From: CALIZF01 sp046292445
GTDB taxonomy: Bacteria; Pseudomonadota; Alphaproteobacteria; Rhodobacterales; Rhodobacteraceae
Direction of reading: 5' to 3'
Length of the DNA: 64,000 bases
Assembly: GCA_046292445.1 (NCBI GenBank)
Contig: JBKBQT010000013.1
Location: 1-64,000 of the forward strand
Shown here: in pieces, positions 15,561 to 25,147 of the stretch
How positions within the stretch are numbered: position 1 is the stretch's first letter
Layout of the letters: each line of letters begins with the position of its first letter
Notes under the pieces: generated by a model
Database searches by the model: none
What the model was told of the DNA's origin: nothing
What the model saw: only the letters and a program-made list of their open reading frames with translations
Translations under genes and position numbers: made by a program

Positions 15561-18519
15561 CGGCCCCGCCCCGCGCGTCTTTGCCATGCCCCCTGGCGCG
15601 GATTTTCCCCGCGCGCTGGCCGCCGGCCTGCGCAGCATGGCGGCGGGTGGGCCGCCCGAGGCGCTGGGCCGGGTGACGCTCTATCTCAACAGCGCACGGA
15701 TGCTCCGGGCGGTGCGGGCGGCGTTCGTCGAGGCCGGGGCGGGTTTCCTGCCGCGCCTGCGCGTGGTGACCGAAGCGGCGGACGATCCGGCGCTCGGCCT
15801 GCCGCCGGGCGCGCCGCGGCTGCGCCGGCAGCTCGAGCTGGCGCAGTTGATCGAGCGGCTGATCGCCGCCGAGCCGGACATCGCACCCGCTTCGGCGCTG
15901 CACGACCTCGCCGAAAGCCTTGCCGCCCTGCTCGACGAGATGGAGGGCGAGGCGGTGCCGCCGGACCGGATCGCGGCGCTCGACGTGGCGGACCATTCGG
16001 CGCATTGGGCGCGCACGCAGGCGTTCCTGCGCATCGTCGCGCCGCTGTTCGCCGGCGAGACGGCGGGGGCCGAGGCGCGGCTGCGGCTGGCGGCCGGGAT
16101 GCTGGCGATCCGCTGGTCCGCCGAGCCGCCGCCCGGCCCGGTGATCGTCGCCGGATCGACCGGATCGCGCGGGGCGACCGCGGCGCTGATGCGGGCGGTC
16201 GCCGGGCTGGCGCAGGGGGCGCTGGTGCTGCCGGGCTTCGATCGCGCCATGCCGGCCGAGGCCTTGGCGGCGCTCGACGATGCGCTGACGGGCGAGGATC
16301 ATCCGCAATACCGCTTCGTCCGGCTGCTCGCATCGCTCGGCCTTACACCGGCCGATGTGCGGCCCTGGCCGGCGGGGGCGGCGCCCGATCCGGCGCGGAA
16401 CCGGGTGATCTCGCTGGCCCTGCGCCCGGCGCCGGTGACCGACCGGTGGCTGGCCGAGGGGCCGGACCTGCCGCCGCTGGAGACGGCGATGGCCCGCGTG
16501 ACGCTGATCGAGGCGCCCTCGCCGCGGGCCGAGGCGACGGCGATCGCGCTGGCGCTGCGCGAGGCGGCGGCGGCGGGCAAGGTGGCTGCGCTGCTGACGC
16601 CCGACCGGGGGCTGACGCGGCAGGTCGCCGCGGCGCTCGACCGCTGGGGGATCGTGCCGGACGACAGCGGCGGCCAGCCGCTCGCCCTGTCGGCGCCGGG
16701 GCGGTTCCTGCGGCTGGTGGCGGCGCTGGCGGCGGGGCGGGCGACGGCCGAGGGGCTTCTGGCGCTGCTCAAGCATCCGCTGGCGGCGTCGGGCGGCGAC
16801 CGGGGCGGCGGCCGGGGGCCGCATCTGCTGGCGCTGCGCGACCTCGAAAGGGCGCTGCGCCGCGATGGGCCCCCGTTCCCGACGCCTGCGAGCCTGCGGG
16901 GCTGGGCAGCGGGCGGCGATGCGGCGCGGGCAGTCTGGGCGGGCTGGGTGGCGGGCGTGCTGGCCGAGGCAGCGGCACTGGCCGAGGGCGGCGCCGTTCC
17001 GCTGGCGCGGGCCGTCGCATCCTTTCGCCGGCTGGCCGAGCGGGTGGCGGCAGGCCCGGTGGGGGTAGGGGCGGGCCGGCTCTGGGCCGAGGCGGACGGG
17101 GCCGAGGCGCTGGCGGCGGTCACGCAGCTTGCCGATCTTGCCGACCATGGCGGGCCGCTGACCGCGCCGACCTTCGCCGATCTGCTGGCGCGGGTGCTGG
17201 GTGCCCATGAGGTGCGCGACGCGGTGGTGCCCGACCCGCGCATCCGCATTCAGGGCACGCTCGAGGCGCGGCTGCAGGATGCCGATCTCGTGGTGCTCGG
17301 CGGGCTGAACGAAGGCGCATGGCCCGCCTTGCCGCCCGCCGATCCCTGGCTGAACCGCACGATGCGCCATCAGGCGGGGCTGCTGCTGCCCGAGCGGCGG
17401 ATCGGCCTTGCGGCGCATGATTTCCAGATCGCGGCGGCAGCACCGGGCGTGATCCTGTCGCGCGCGCTGCGCGACGCGGATGCCGAGACGACGCCGGCGC
17501 GCTGGGTCAATCGGCTGACCAACCTGCTTGAAGGCCTGCCGGACAACGGCGGGCCGGCGGCGCTCGGCGCGATGCGCGGCCGCGGCGCCGCCTGGCTGGC
17601 GCAAGCGGCGGCGATCGAGGCGCCGGCCGCGCGGATGCCCCGCGCCGCCCGCCCCGCGCCGCGACCCCCTGTCTCGGCGCGGCCGCGGCAGCTTGCCGTG
17701 ACGCGCATCGCGACGCTGATCCGCGATCCCTATGCGGTCTATGCCCGCTCGATCCTGCGGCTCTATCCGCTCGACCCGCTCAGGGCCGAGCCCGATGCGC
17801 GGCTGCGCGGATCGGTGCTGCACCGGGTTCTTGAGGCCTTCGTGCGCGAGCGGCCCGAGGGCGAGGGGCGCGCGGCCGCCGCGGCGCGGCTGACCGCAAC
17901 CGCCCGCGCGGTGCTGGACGCCGCCGTGCCCTGGCCGGCGGCGCGCGTGCTGTGGTCGGCGCGGCTGGAACGGGCGGCGGGTTTCCTGCTCGACTTCGAG
18001 GCGGCGCATCCGGGCGAGGCGGTGCTGCTCGAGGAAGAGGGGCGGCTGCACCTTCCCGCGCTCGGCTTCACGCTGACCGCGCGGCCCGACCGGATCGACA
18101 GCCTCGCCGACGGGCGGCTGCATATCATCGACTACAAGACCGGCAGCCCGCCGACGAAGGCGCAACAGACCCATTTCGACAAGCAGCTTTTGCTCGAGGC
18201 GGCCATCGCCCGGGCCGGCGGGTTCGATCCGCCGGGGCCGGCGCCGGTGGCGGCGGTCACCTATGTCGGCCTCGGATCCCCGCCCAAGGCCGAGACGATC
18301 GCGATCGACGACGGCACGCTCGACATGGTGCTGCGCGATCTTCATGCGCTCATCGCCCGCTACCAGACCCGCGGCCAGGGCTATGCCGCGCGCCGCGCGG
18401 TGGAGGACACGCGGTTCAAGGGCGACTACGACCACCTTGCGCGCCTCGGCGAGTGGAGCCCGGCCGACCCGCCGCTGCCCGAGGACGTCGGCCCGCCCGA
18501 TGACGGGGGTCCGGGATGA
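15553..18519 (+). CDS. addB: Double-strand-break repair protein AddB, alphaproteobacterial type
   Basis: AddB is the 988-residue partner of AddA in the helicase-nuclease that processes double-strand breaks for RecA loading, the functional counterpart of RecBCD. There is no complete Walker A in the N-terminal part, as in alphaproteobacterial AddB. The C-terminal PD-(D/E)XK nuclease has RPDRID followed by LHIIDYKTG at about residues 855-865 and a family C-terminal tail. The start overlaps murU by 8 bp and the stop overlaps addA in an ATGA junction. Very high G+C (about 85% in places) marks this gene. Confidence 0.92.
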   Translation: MFDGPAPRVFAMPPGADFPRALAAGLRSMAAGGPPEALGRVTLYLNSARMLRAVRAAFVEAGAGFLPRLRVVTEAADDPALGLPPGAPRLRRQLELAQLIERLIAAEPDIAPASALHDLAESLAALLDEMEGEAVPPDRIAALDVADHSAHWARTQAFLRIVAPLFAGETAGAEARLRLAAGMLAIRWSAEPPPGPVIVAGSTGSRGATAALMRAVAGLAQGALVLPGFDRAMPAEALAALDDALTGEDHPQYRFVRLLASLGLTPADVRPWPAGAAPDPARNRVISLALRPAPVTDRWLAEGPDLPPLETAMARVTLIEAPSPRAEATAIALALREAAAAGKVAALLTPDRGLTRQVAAALDRWGIVPDDSGGQPLALSAPGRFLRLVAALAAGRATAEGLLALLKHPLAASGGDRGGGRGPHLLALRDLERALRRDGPPFPTPASLRGWAAGGDAARAVWAGWVAGVLAEAAALAEGGAVPLARAVASFRRLAERVAAGPVGVGAGRLWAEADGAEALAAVTQLADLADHGGPLTAPTFADLLARVLGAHEVRDAVVPDPRIRIQGTLEARLQDADLVVLGGLNEGAWPALPPADPWLNRTMRHQAGLLLPERRIGLAAHDFQIAAAAPGVILSRALRDADAETTPARWVNRLTNLLEGLPDNGGPAALGAMRGRGAAWLAQAAAIEAPAARMPRAARPAPRPPVSARPRQLAVTRIATLIRDPYAVYARSILRLYPLDPLRAEPDARLRGSVLHRVLEAFVRERPEGEGRAAAAARLTATARAVLDAAVPWPAARVLWSARLERAAGFLLDFEAAHPGEAVLLEEEGRLHLPALGFTLTARPDRIDSLADGRLHIIDYKTGSPPTKAQQTHFDKQLLLEAAIARAGGFDPPGPAPVAAVTYVGLGSPPKAETIAIDDGTLDMVLRDLHALIARYQTRGQGYAARRAVEDTRFKGDYDHLARLGEWSPADPPLPEDVGPPDDGGPG

Positions 18520-21500
18520 TGCGCAACGACGCCAGCGCGCGGCAGGTGCAGGCCGCCGATCCGGCCGCCTGCACCTGGGTGACGGCCAATGCCGGATCGG
18601 GCAAGACACGGGTGCTGACCGACCGGGTGGCGCGGCTGCTGCTCGCCGGCACGCCGCCGCAACGCATCCTGTGCCTGACCTATACCAAGGCGGCGGCGGC
18701 CGAGATGCAGAACCGGCTGTTCCAGCGGCTCGGCGCCTGGGCGATGCTGGGTGATGCTGCGCTCCGGGCGGCGCTGGCGGATCTGGGCGAGGCGGGGCCC
18801 ATCGGCGCCGACCGCCTCGCGGCGGCGCGGCGCCTGTTCGCCCGCGCCATCGAGACGCCGGGCGGCCTGCGCATCCAGACGATCCACGGATTCTGCGCCG
18901 CCCTGTTGCGCCGCTTTCCGCTCGAGGCCGGCGTCTCGCCCCGCTTCGAGGAGATGGACGACCGCACGGGCGAGCTGTTGCGCGCGGCGATCCTCGAGGA
19001 CATGGCCGATGGGCCGGCCTCGGGCCCGATCGGCGAGCTCGCGCGGCTCTACACCGGCGAGAGCTTTGGCAAACTGGCCGAAGAGGTCGCGCGCGACCGG
19101 GCCGCGTTCGATCCGCCGCGCGATGCCGCCGCGATCCGGGCGGCGTTCGGCGTGCCGGCGAACGAGACGCCCGAGGGGATCGTGGCCGATGTGCTCGGCC
19201 CGGAGGGCACGGGTCTGCTGCGCGCCATCGCGCCGGTTCTGGCGGCGGGGTCCACGACCGACAAGCGGGCCGCCGCGATGCTGGGGGCGTTTCCGGCCGC
19301 GCCGGTGCTCGACGATCTCGAAGCACTCGAGCGGATGATGCTCTACGGTGCGAGCGCGGAACGGAGCGCGCCCTTCACCGCCAAGGTCGGCGCATTTCCG
19401 ACCAAGGATACCCGCGCCGCGCTCGGCCCGCTGCTGGACCCGCTCGAGGCGCTGATGCGCCGGGTGGAGGACGGGCGGGCACGGCGCATCGCCCTTGCCG
19501 CGGCCGATCGCACCGCAACGCTGCACCGCTTTGCCGCCGCCTTCCTGCCCGCCTATGCCGCCGCCAAGGCGGCGCGCGGCTGGCTCGACTTCGACGACCT
19601 GATCCTGCGGGCGCGGGCGCTGCTGACCGATCCGGGCGTGGCGCAATGGGTGCTCTGGCGGCTCGACGGCGGGATCGACCATATCCTCGTGGACGAGGCA
19701 CAGGATACCGGACCGGGGCAATGGGACGTGATCGCCCGACTGGCGCAGGACATGCTCGCGGGCGCGGGCGCGCGCGACACGGGCCGGACAATCTTTGTCG
19801 TCGGCGACCGCAAGCAGTCGATCTATTCCTTCCAGGGCGCCGACCTCGACGCTTTCGACGCGATGCAGGACCGGTTCGCCGCGCAACTGGCGCATGGGGC
19901 CGGGTTGCAGCAGGTGTCGCTCGACTATTCCTTCCGCTCCTCGCCCGCGATCCTGCGGGCGGTCGATTGCACCTTCGACGATGCGGCGGGGCGGGGTATC
20001 GGCGGGGCGATGCGGCATGTCGCCTTCAAGGCCGCGATGCCGGGGCGGGTGGATCTCTGGCCCCCCATCCCGCCCGCCGCCAAGCCGGACAAGGCCGACT
20101 GGTTCGACCCCCGCGACCTGCCGCGTCCGCAAGACCCGGCGGTGGTGCTGGCCGAGACCATCGCCGACACGATCCGCGGCTGGCTCGACACCGGCACACG
20201 GATACCTTGCCGCGACGGGACAAGGCCGATGCGGGCGGGCGACATCCTGATCCTGGTGCAGCGCCGCTCGCCGCTGTTCGCCGAGATCATCCGGGCCTGC
20301 AAGGCGCGCGATCTGCCGATGGCGGGGTCGGACCGGCTGCGCCTCGGGGCCGAGATGGCGGTCAAGGACATCGCGGCGCTTCTGGCCTTTCTCGACATGC
20401 CCGAGGACGACCTGTCGCTGGCCGCCGCGCTGCGCTCGCCGCTGTGCGGCTGGTCCGAAGGGGCGCTGTTCGACCTTGCCCACGGGCGCAAGGGCTATCT
20501 GTGGCAGGCCCTGCGGGCGCGGGCGGCGGAATGGCCCGAGACTTTCGCGATGCTTTCGGCGCTGCGCAACGCCGCCGATTTCCTGCGGCCGTACGAGTTG
20601 ATCGAGCGCATCCTGACCCGCCACGACGGCCGCCGCCGCCTGATCGCGCGGCTGGGGCCCGAGGCGGAGGACGGGATCGACCAGCTTCTCGGCGAGGCGC
20701 TGGCCTATGAGCGGATGCAGGTGCCGAGCCTGACGGGGTTTCTCGGCCGCCTCGCGACCGACGATGTCGAGGCGCGGCGGCAGGTCGATGCGGCGTCGAA
20801 CCGCATTCGGGTGATGACCGTGCACGGCGCCAAGGGGCTCGAGGCGCCGGTGGTCATCCTGCCCGACACGGCCAAACGCAAACCGCCCGACGCGCCCGAG
20901 GTGCCGATGCTCGACAGCGGGATCGTCGCCTGGCGCACCCCGGCCGACGCGACCCCGCCGGCCATCGCGGCAGCCTGCGCGGCGGCGCGCGCGGCGAGCG
21001 AGGCCGAGCGGCGGCGGCTGCTCTATGTCGCGATGACGCGGGCGGAAAGCTGGCTGGTGGTTGCGGCGGCGGGCGAGGCCGAGGATCCCGCTTGCTGGCA
21101 CGCGCAGGTGCGGGCGGGGCTCGAGGCGGGCGGCGCGATGCCGGAGCCGTTCCCCACCGGCGAGGGTCTGCGCCTTGCGCTGGGCGACTGGCCGGCACCG
21201 CAGGCGGGGGCGGCACCCGACGCGCCGCCCCCGCCGCAGACAGCGCCGCGCCTTGCCCCGCTGCCCCGCCCGGCGCAGGGCGCGGCGCCGCGCTCGCCCT
21301 CGGACCTCGGCGGGGCCAAGGCGCTGCCGGGCGAAGGGGATGAGGGCGCAGCGGCGATGCGCCGCGGCACCGTGCTGCACCGCCTGCTCGAAACCCTGCC
21401 GCTGCTGCCGCAGGGCGCGCGCGCGGTGGCAGCCGCCGCGTTGACCGCCGCCGAGCCCGAGGCGGATGCGCTGCGGGCCGAGGCGGCGGCGGTGCTGGGC

Positions 21501-21842
21501 GATCCGGCGCTCGCGCATGTGTTCGGTCCCTATGCGCTGATCGAGGCGACGCTGAGCGCCGTGATCGAAGGCGAGACCTGGCTGGGCACGATCGACCGTC
21601 TGCTGGTCGAAGCGGACAGGATCCTTGCGCTCGACTACAAGTCAAACCGCGTGATACCCGATCGGCCCGAGGCGGTGCCCGAGGGCATACTGCGGCAGAT
21701 GGGCGCCTATCACGCGATGCTGGGTGCGATCTATCCCGGCCGCCGGATCGAGACGGCGATCCTGTGGACCCGCGCCCCACGGCTGATGCCGCTGCCGGCC
21801 GCGCTTGTCACGGCCGCGTTCGGGCGGGCGGGGCGTGCTTGA
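18516..21842 (+). CDS. addA: Helicase-nuclease AddA
   Basis: AddA is the UvrD-type 3'-5' helicase subunit with its own nuclease domain; 1108 residues is a normal length. Visible motifs are Walker A ANAGSGKT (residues 24-31), motif II VDEAQDTGPGQW, motif III/IV region GDRKQSIYSFQGAD, motif V MTVHGAKGLEAPVVILPD, motif VI LLYVAMTRAESWLVVA, and the C-terminal nuclease segment ILALDYKSNR near residue 1040. It forms a heterodimer with AddB, to which it is translationally coupled. Confidence 0.95.
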   Translation: MMRNDASARQVQAADPAACTWVTANAGSGKTRVLTDRVARLLLAGTPPQRILCLTYTKAAAAEMQNRLFQRLGAWAMLGDAALRAALADLGEAGPIGADRLAAARRLFARAIETPGGLRIQTIHGFCAALLRRFPLEAGVSPRFEEMDDRTGELLRAAILEDMADGPASGPIGELARLYTGESFGKLAEEVARDRAAFDPPRDAAAIRAAFGVPANETPEGIVADVLGPEGTGLLRAIAPVLAAGSTTDKRAAAMLGAFPAAPVLDDLEALERMMLYGASAERSAPFTAKVGAFPTKDTRAALGPLLDPLEALMRRVEDGRARRIALAAADRTATLHRFAAAFLPAYAAAKAARGWLDFDDLILRARALLTDPGVAQWVLWRLDGGIDHILVDEAQDTGPGQWDVIARLAQDMLAGAGARDTGRTIFVVGDRKQSIYSFQGADLDAFDAMQDRFAAQLAHGAGLQQVSLDYSFRSSPAILRAVDCTFDDAAGRGIGGAMRHVAFKAAMPGRVDLWPPIPPAAKPDKADWFDPRDLPRPQDPAVVLAETIADTIRGWLDTGTRIPCRDGTRPMRAGDILILVQRRSPLFAEIIRACKARDLPMAGSDRLRLGAEMAVKDIAALLAFLDMPEDDLSLAAALRSPLCGWSEGALFDLAHGRKGYLWQALRARAAEWPETFAMLSALRNAADFLRPYELIERILTRHDGRRRLIARLGPEAEDGIDQLLGEALAYERMQVPSLTGFLGRLATDDVEARRQVDAASNRIRVMTVHGAKGLEAPVVILPDTAKRKPPDAPEVPMLDSGIVAWRTPADATPPAIAAACAAARAASEAERRRLLYVAMTRAESWLVVAAAGEAEDPACWHAQVRAGLEAGGAMPEPFPTGEGLRLALGDWPAPQAGAAPDAPPPPQTAPRLAPLPRPAQGAAPRSPSDLGGAKALPGEGDEGAAAMRRGTVLHRLLETLPLLPQGARAVAAAALTAAEPEADALRAEAAAVLGDPALAHVFGPYALIEATLSAVIEGETWLGTIDRLLVEADRILALDYKSNRVIPDRPEAVPEGILRQMGAYHAMLGAIYPGRRIETAILWTRAPRLMPLPAALVTAAFGRAGRA

Positions 21843-21899
21843 CGCTGCAGGGTGGTGTTTCTACCTTGGGACCAACACATTCCGTGTTGGAGATATGTC

Positions 21900-22220
21900 A
21901 TGGCTACCTCTGCCGTCACCGACGCGACCTTCGATGCCGAAGTGCGCCAGTCGCCGATCCCGGTGGTCGTCGATTTCTGGGCCGAATGGTGCGGCCCCTG
22001 CCGGCAGATCGGCCCGGCGCTGGAAGAGCTGTCGGCCGAATTCCAGGGCCGCGTGAAGATCGTCAAGGTCAACGTGGACGAAAACCCCAACTCGCCGGCA
22101 CAACTGGGCGTGCGCGGCATCCCCGCGCTGTTCCTGTTCAAGGATGGCAAGGTCGTGTCGAACAAGGTCGGCGCGGCGCCCAAGGCCGCGCTGCACAGCT
22201 GGATCGCCGGGGCGATCTGA
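21900..22220 (+). CDS. trxA: Thioredoxin 1
   Basis: This is a cytoplasmic disulfide reductase of 106 residues with the active site W30-C31-G-P-C34 and the conserved GVRGIPALFLFKDG loop containing the cis-proline. A GGAG site lies seven bases upstream of the ATG. It follows addA by 57 bp, and trxA next to addA is common in Rhodobacterales. A GC-rich hairpin lies after the stop. Confidence 0.97.
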   Translation: MATSAVTDATFDAEVRQSPIPVVVDFWAEWCGPCRQIGPALEELSAEFQGRVKIVKVNVDENPNSPAQLGVRGIPALFLFKDGKVVSNKVGAAPKAALHSWIAGAI

Positions 22221-22239
22221 CGCGCCGCGACGAAGCCTG

Positions 22240-22269
22240 ACGGGGCGCCACCCGAGGGCGGCGCCCCGT
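22240..22269. terminator. Bidirectional hairpin between trxA and the RTX gene
   Basis: ACGGGGCGCC and GGCGCCCCGT pair over 10 bp with a 10-base loop, in the gap between two convergent genes (trxA ends 22220, the RTX gene ends 22275). There is no long U tract on either side, but strength and position support a terminator serving both directions. Confidence 0.7.
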
Positions 22270-22274
22270 TGCGT

Positions 22275-24053
22275 TCAGAAATAGGCGAACTGCAGGTCGG
22301 CCGTCGTCAGCATGTCCACCCCGTCGAGCGTGGCGACGAGCAGGCGCGGCGCCGACCCCGACCCGTCGGCATCGAAGGTCAGTTGCCGGGTCGTCGTCTC
22401 GAAGAACAGCCCGAACTGCGCCGGGTTGACCGTCGCGCCGACGGTCAGGAAGCCCGGCAGGAACGCGGCGAGGTTCAGCACGATCCGGTCGCCCTCGCCG
22501 GGCCGGAAATCGGTGATGCGGTCGCCGCCCTCGGCCGGGGCGTTGAACACGAAGCGGTCGGCATCCGCACCGCCGGTCAGCACATCCGCCCCCTGCCCGC
22601 CGACGAGCCTGTCGCGCCCCGCCCCGCCGTTCAACAGATCGTTCCCGTCGCCGCCGAATAGGTTGTCGAGCCCGCCCCCGCCCACAAGGCGATCGTTGCC
22701 TGCGTCACCGAACAGGTCGTCCTCGCCATCGCCGCCATCAAGCCGGTCGTTGCCGGTGCCGCCGTAGAGCAGATCGTTCGCGCCCTTGCCCGTCAGCACG
22801 TCCCGCCCGGCCTGTCCGCGCAGGATGTCGTCCGCAGCCGTGCCGCCCATCGTGTTTGCGCCCTTGGTGCCCTTGTCCACCCGGCCCATCGAGCCGGCAC
22901 CGTCGAACATCTGAGCTTCGATCACCACCGGCGTGAGGATCGTCTTGTTGCCTGAGACATAGGTCATCAGATCGTCCCCGACAGCGACAAGACCCAAGTT
23001 GCCGCGAAGCGCGAAGTCGCCGATCGTGTCGGTCAGGAAGAAGGGGTTGGTCAGCGGCTTGGCCTTGGCATCGAACATCCGGGCATGGACGAGGCCGCTG
23101 CCGTTGTCGGCCCAGGCGACCGCGAACCCGCCGTTGCCGAGCGCCACGACATCGAGGATCGTCCGCGCCCCGCCCCCCTCGGGCAGGAGCGCGAAGGCCG
23201 CGCCCGCCTTGTCGCCCGCCGCCGTCAGGACCTGTGCCTGATCGGCAACGGCGAGCATCCGCCCGCTTTCCAGCACGATCAGCCGCGGCTCGAGCCCGAA
23301 ACCGAGCGGCACCGGATCGCCCACCTTCGCGCCGCCGGCTGTCAGTTCCTGAAACACCGCGACGGCACGGCCCCGGCTGTCCTTCTCGGTATAGACCAGC
23401 CCGATGTTGCCGTTGCGCATCAGCACCGCCTCGGGCTTTTCGGGGTTGTTCTCGAGATTGGCGAGGGTGCTGACGATCCGTTCGTCGATCACCTGCACCG
23501 GGCCGCGGGCCACAGTGCCATTGGCATTGAACCGGGTCATCCAGATGCCGTTCGACAGGTTGACGATCCCTGCCCCCGGCGACGAATGAAACGTGACGTA
23601 GCTGCCGTCGCGCAGCACGAGCGTGTCGAAGGCGTCGTGCGTATCCTCGGCGGCCGCGCCGGGATTGACCGCGCGCGGCCTGCCGGTCGGCGACGCGCCG
23701 GCATAGACCTGCGTCGCGAGCGCGAAGTTCGCATCGTCGCCGATCGAGGTGTTGACAAGGTGCATCGTCACCACCGCCTTGCCGCCGGGGGCCGCATCCA
23801 GCTCGACCCGGCGCATCGTGCTGACCCCGAACCCGCCGACCGCGTTGCGCGGGATCACTTGCGTCGTGACCGCCCCCAGCGTTCCGGCAAGCGGATCGAC
23901 CGTGGCCGTGTAGACCACCGCATCGACCGATGCCGACCCGCCGAAGGCAAAAAGCACCCGCCCGTCGGACAGCGCGATGGCGTCGAGCGTGCGCGAATCA
24001 AGGTCTGTCGTGTTGCTGAACAAGGTCCGGACAGGACCGAGCGATAGGGCCAA
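22275..24053 (-). CDS. RTX-repeat calcium-binding protein, probable type I secretion substrate
   Basis: This 592-residue protein has no Sec signal. The first 390 residues hold repeated short beta units of the kind LxDGxxLxxFxx (for example LSDGRVLFAFGG, LRDGSYVTFHSS, LGNGGFAVAWADN), suggesting a beta-propeller-like domain. Residues about 410-505 hold a run of glycine- and aspartate-rich RTX nonapeptides (GGTGNDRLDGG type). These bind calcium outside the cell and are hallmarks of type I secretion. The C terminus after DRITDFRPGEGDRI matches the usual end domain. No hemolysin, protease or lipase catalytic motif was recognised and no ABC/HlyD secretion genes lie nearby, so the function is unknown. 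Confidence 0.82.
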   Translation of the reverse strand: MALSLGPVRTLFSNTTDLDSRTLDAIALSDGRVLFAFGGSASVDAVVYTATVDPLAGTLGAVTTQVIPRNAVGGFGVSTMRRVELDAAPGGKAVVTMHLVNTSIGDDANFALATQVYAGASPTGRPRAVNPGAAAEDTHDAFDTLVLRDGSYVTFHSSPGAGIVNLSNGIWMTRFNANGTVARGPVQVIDERIVSTLANLENNPEKPEAVLMRNGNIGLVYTEKDSRGRAVAVFQELTAGGAKVGDPVPLGFGLEPRLIVLESGRMLAVADQAQVLTAAGDKAGAAFALLPEGGGARTILDVVALGNGGFAVAWADNGSGLVHARMFDAKAKPLTNPFFLTDTIGDFALRGNLGLVAVGDDLMTYVSGNKTILTPVVIEAQMFDGAGSMGRVDKGTKGANTMGGTAADDILRGQAGRDVLTGKGANDLLYGGTGNDRLDGGDGEDDLFGDAGNDRLVGGGGLDNLFGGDGNDLLNGGAGRDRLVGGQGADVLTGGADADRFVFNAPAEGGDRITDFRPGEGDRIVLNLAAFLPGFLTVGATVNPAQFGLFFETTTRQLTFDADGSGSAPRLLVATLDGVDMLTTADLQFAYF

Positions 24054-24136
24054 GATGGGCCTCCCCCTGCTGGTTGCGGCACCAGTGAATCACGCTGCCG
24101 CAGCGTCATCCAGCGCGATTGAGGCCCGCCGCGCCG

Positions 24137-25051
24137 TCACATGGGCTGCACGGGCACCGGCCAGCCAAATTCCGCCAATCGGGCACGCAGGCGCGCCTCG
24201 GCATCCGGCAGGCCGGCATTGATCGCCCGCATCTGCAGGAACCAGAAGAGGTAAAGCGCCGGGTCGGGCATCGGCCCGCGCGCGACCTCGAACGCCGGCA
24301 ACAGGCCGTCGCGCGGGACCGAGCCCGCGATGTGGTGGAAATCGGCGCCGGCAAAGAGGACGGCGGGCTTGCCGGCGAAGAACCCGGTGAGCGCGGTGGA
24401 CGAATTCTGCGTCACCACCAGATCGCAGGTCATCAACAGCGATTCGGACGGCACGCTCTCGACCGTCACGCGCGCGTGGCGTGCCGCGAGCCGGTCGACG
24501 GCGCGCCGCTCGGCGTCGGTATAGGGCTCCTTCGGGTGGGGGTGCAGCGTGACGCGCAGCGGCCGGGGGTCGGCCTCGAGCGTCGCCTCGATCATGGCAA
24601 GCGGGCTCATCGCCTGAAAGCTGCGATGCTCCAGCAGGCGGCCCTGAAGCGGGACGAAGATGAAGCCCTCGCGCGTGGGCTTGCCATCGCCCAGCAGCTT
24701 GCGCCGCCACGGGCGGAAGAACGGCCGGGCGGCCTCGGGATCGACCGCGGCGGGATCATAGGCCGCGCGGGCCGTGTCGGTCAGCCAGCGGTCGTTGAAC
24801 CGGTCGAGCGTCCAGAACGGATACCAGTAGGCGCGGCGCAGGCACAGGCCGCGGTCGTCGGGCGCCGTCTGCATGTGCCACAGGCTGTAACCGTCGCGCA
24901 TGCCCGCGCGCAGCCGTTCGGTCGGCGTGTCGGGATGCCAGACCGGCGTCCAGCCCGGCAAGGCCTTCAGGATGCGGGTGATGATGTTCACATCGCCGCG
25001 CGCGGCGTCCGACCGCATCGGCTCGGGCAGGTAAAGGTGAAGCCTCGTCAT
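24137..25051 (-). CDS. Capsule polysaccharide synthesis-type protein
   Basis: This 304-residue protein contains TLHPHPKEPYTDAERRAV and, further on, DLVVTQNSSTALTGFFAGKP. These are the kind of segments seen in the capsule polysaccharide biosynthesis family (KpsC/KpsS-like transferases). GAGGG lies seven bases upstream of the ATG at 25051. It is a single gene, divergent from hslV, without other capsule genes here. A glycosyltransferase role is inferred from the family, and the sugar is unknown. Confidence 0.6.
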   Translation of the reverse strand: MTRLHLYLPEPMRSDAARGDVNIITRILKALPGWTPVWHPDTPTERLRAGMRDGYSLWHMQTAPDDRGLCLRRAYWYPFWTLDRFNDRWLTDTARAAYDPAAVDPEAARPFFRPWRRKLLGDGKPTREGFIFVPLQGRLLEHRSFQAMSPLAMIEATLEADPRPLRVTLHPHPKEPYTDAERRAVDRLAARHARVTVESVPSESLLMTCDLVVTQNSSTALTGFFAGKPAVLFAGADFHHIAGSVPRDGLLPAFEVARGPMPDPALYLFWFLQMRAINAGLPDAEARLRARLAEFGWPVPVQPM

Positions 25052-25147
25052 GCCGAACCCTCGCACACCGCGGCGCCCGAGGCCAAGGCCGGGGTTGTGG
25101 CGCCAGCGGGCCGGGGCCATATCTGCGCCGGGACGAGGGAGCGGACG

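Noticed and set aside
15424..19326. A 1300-codon open frame on the minus strand across addB/addA
   Set aside because: It is Arg/Pro-rich with no recognisable motif, lies opposite two well-supported genes, and such long antisense frames are expected at this G+C level. The similar frame at 18426-21518 was rejected for the same reason.
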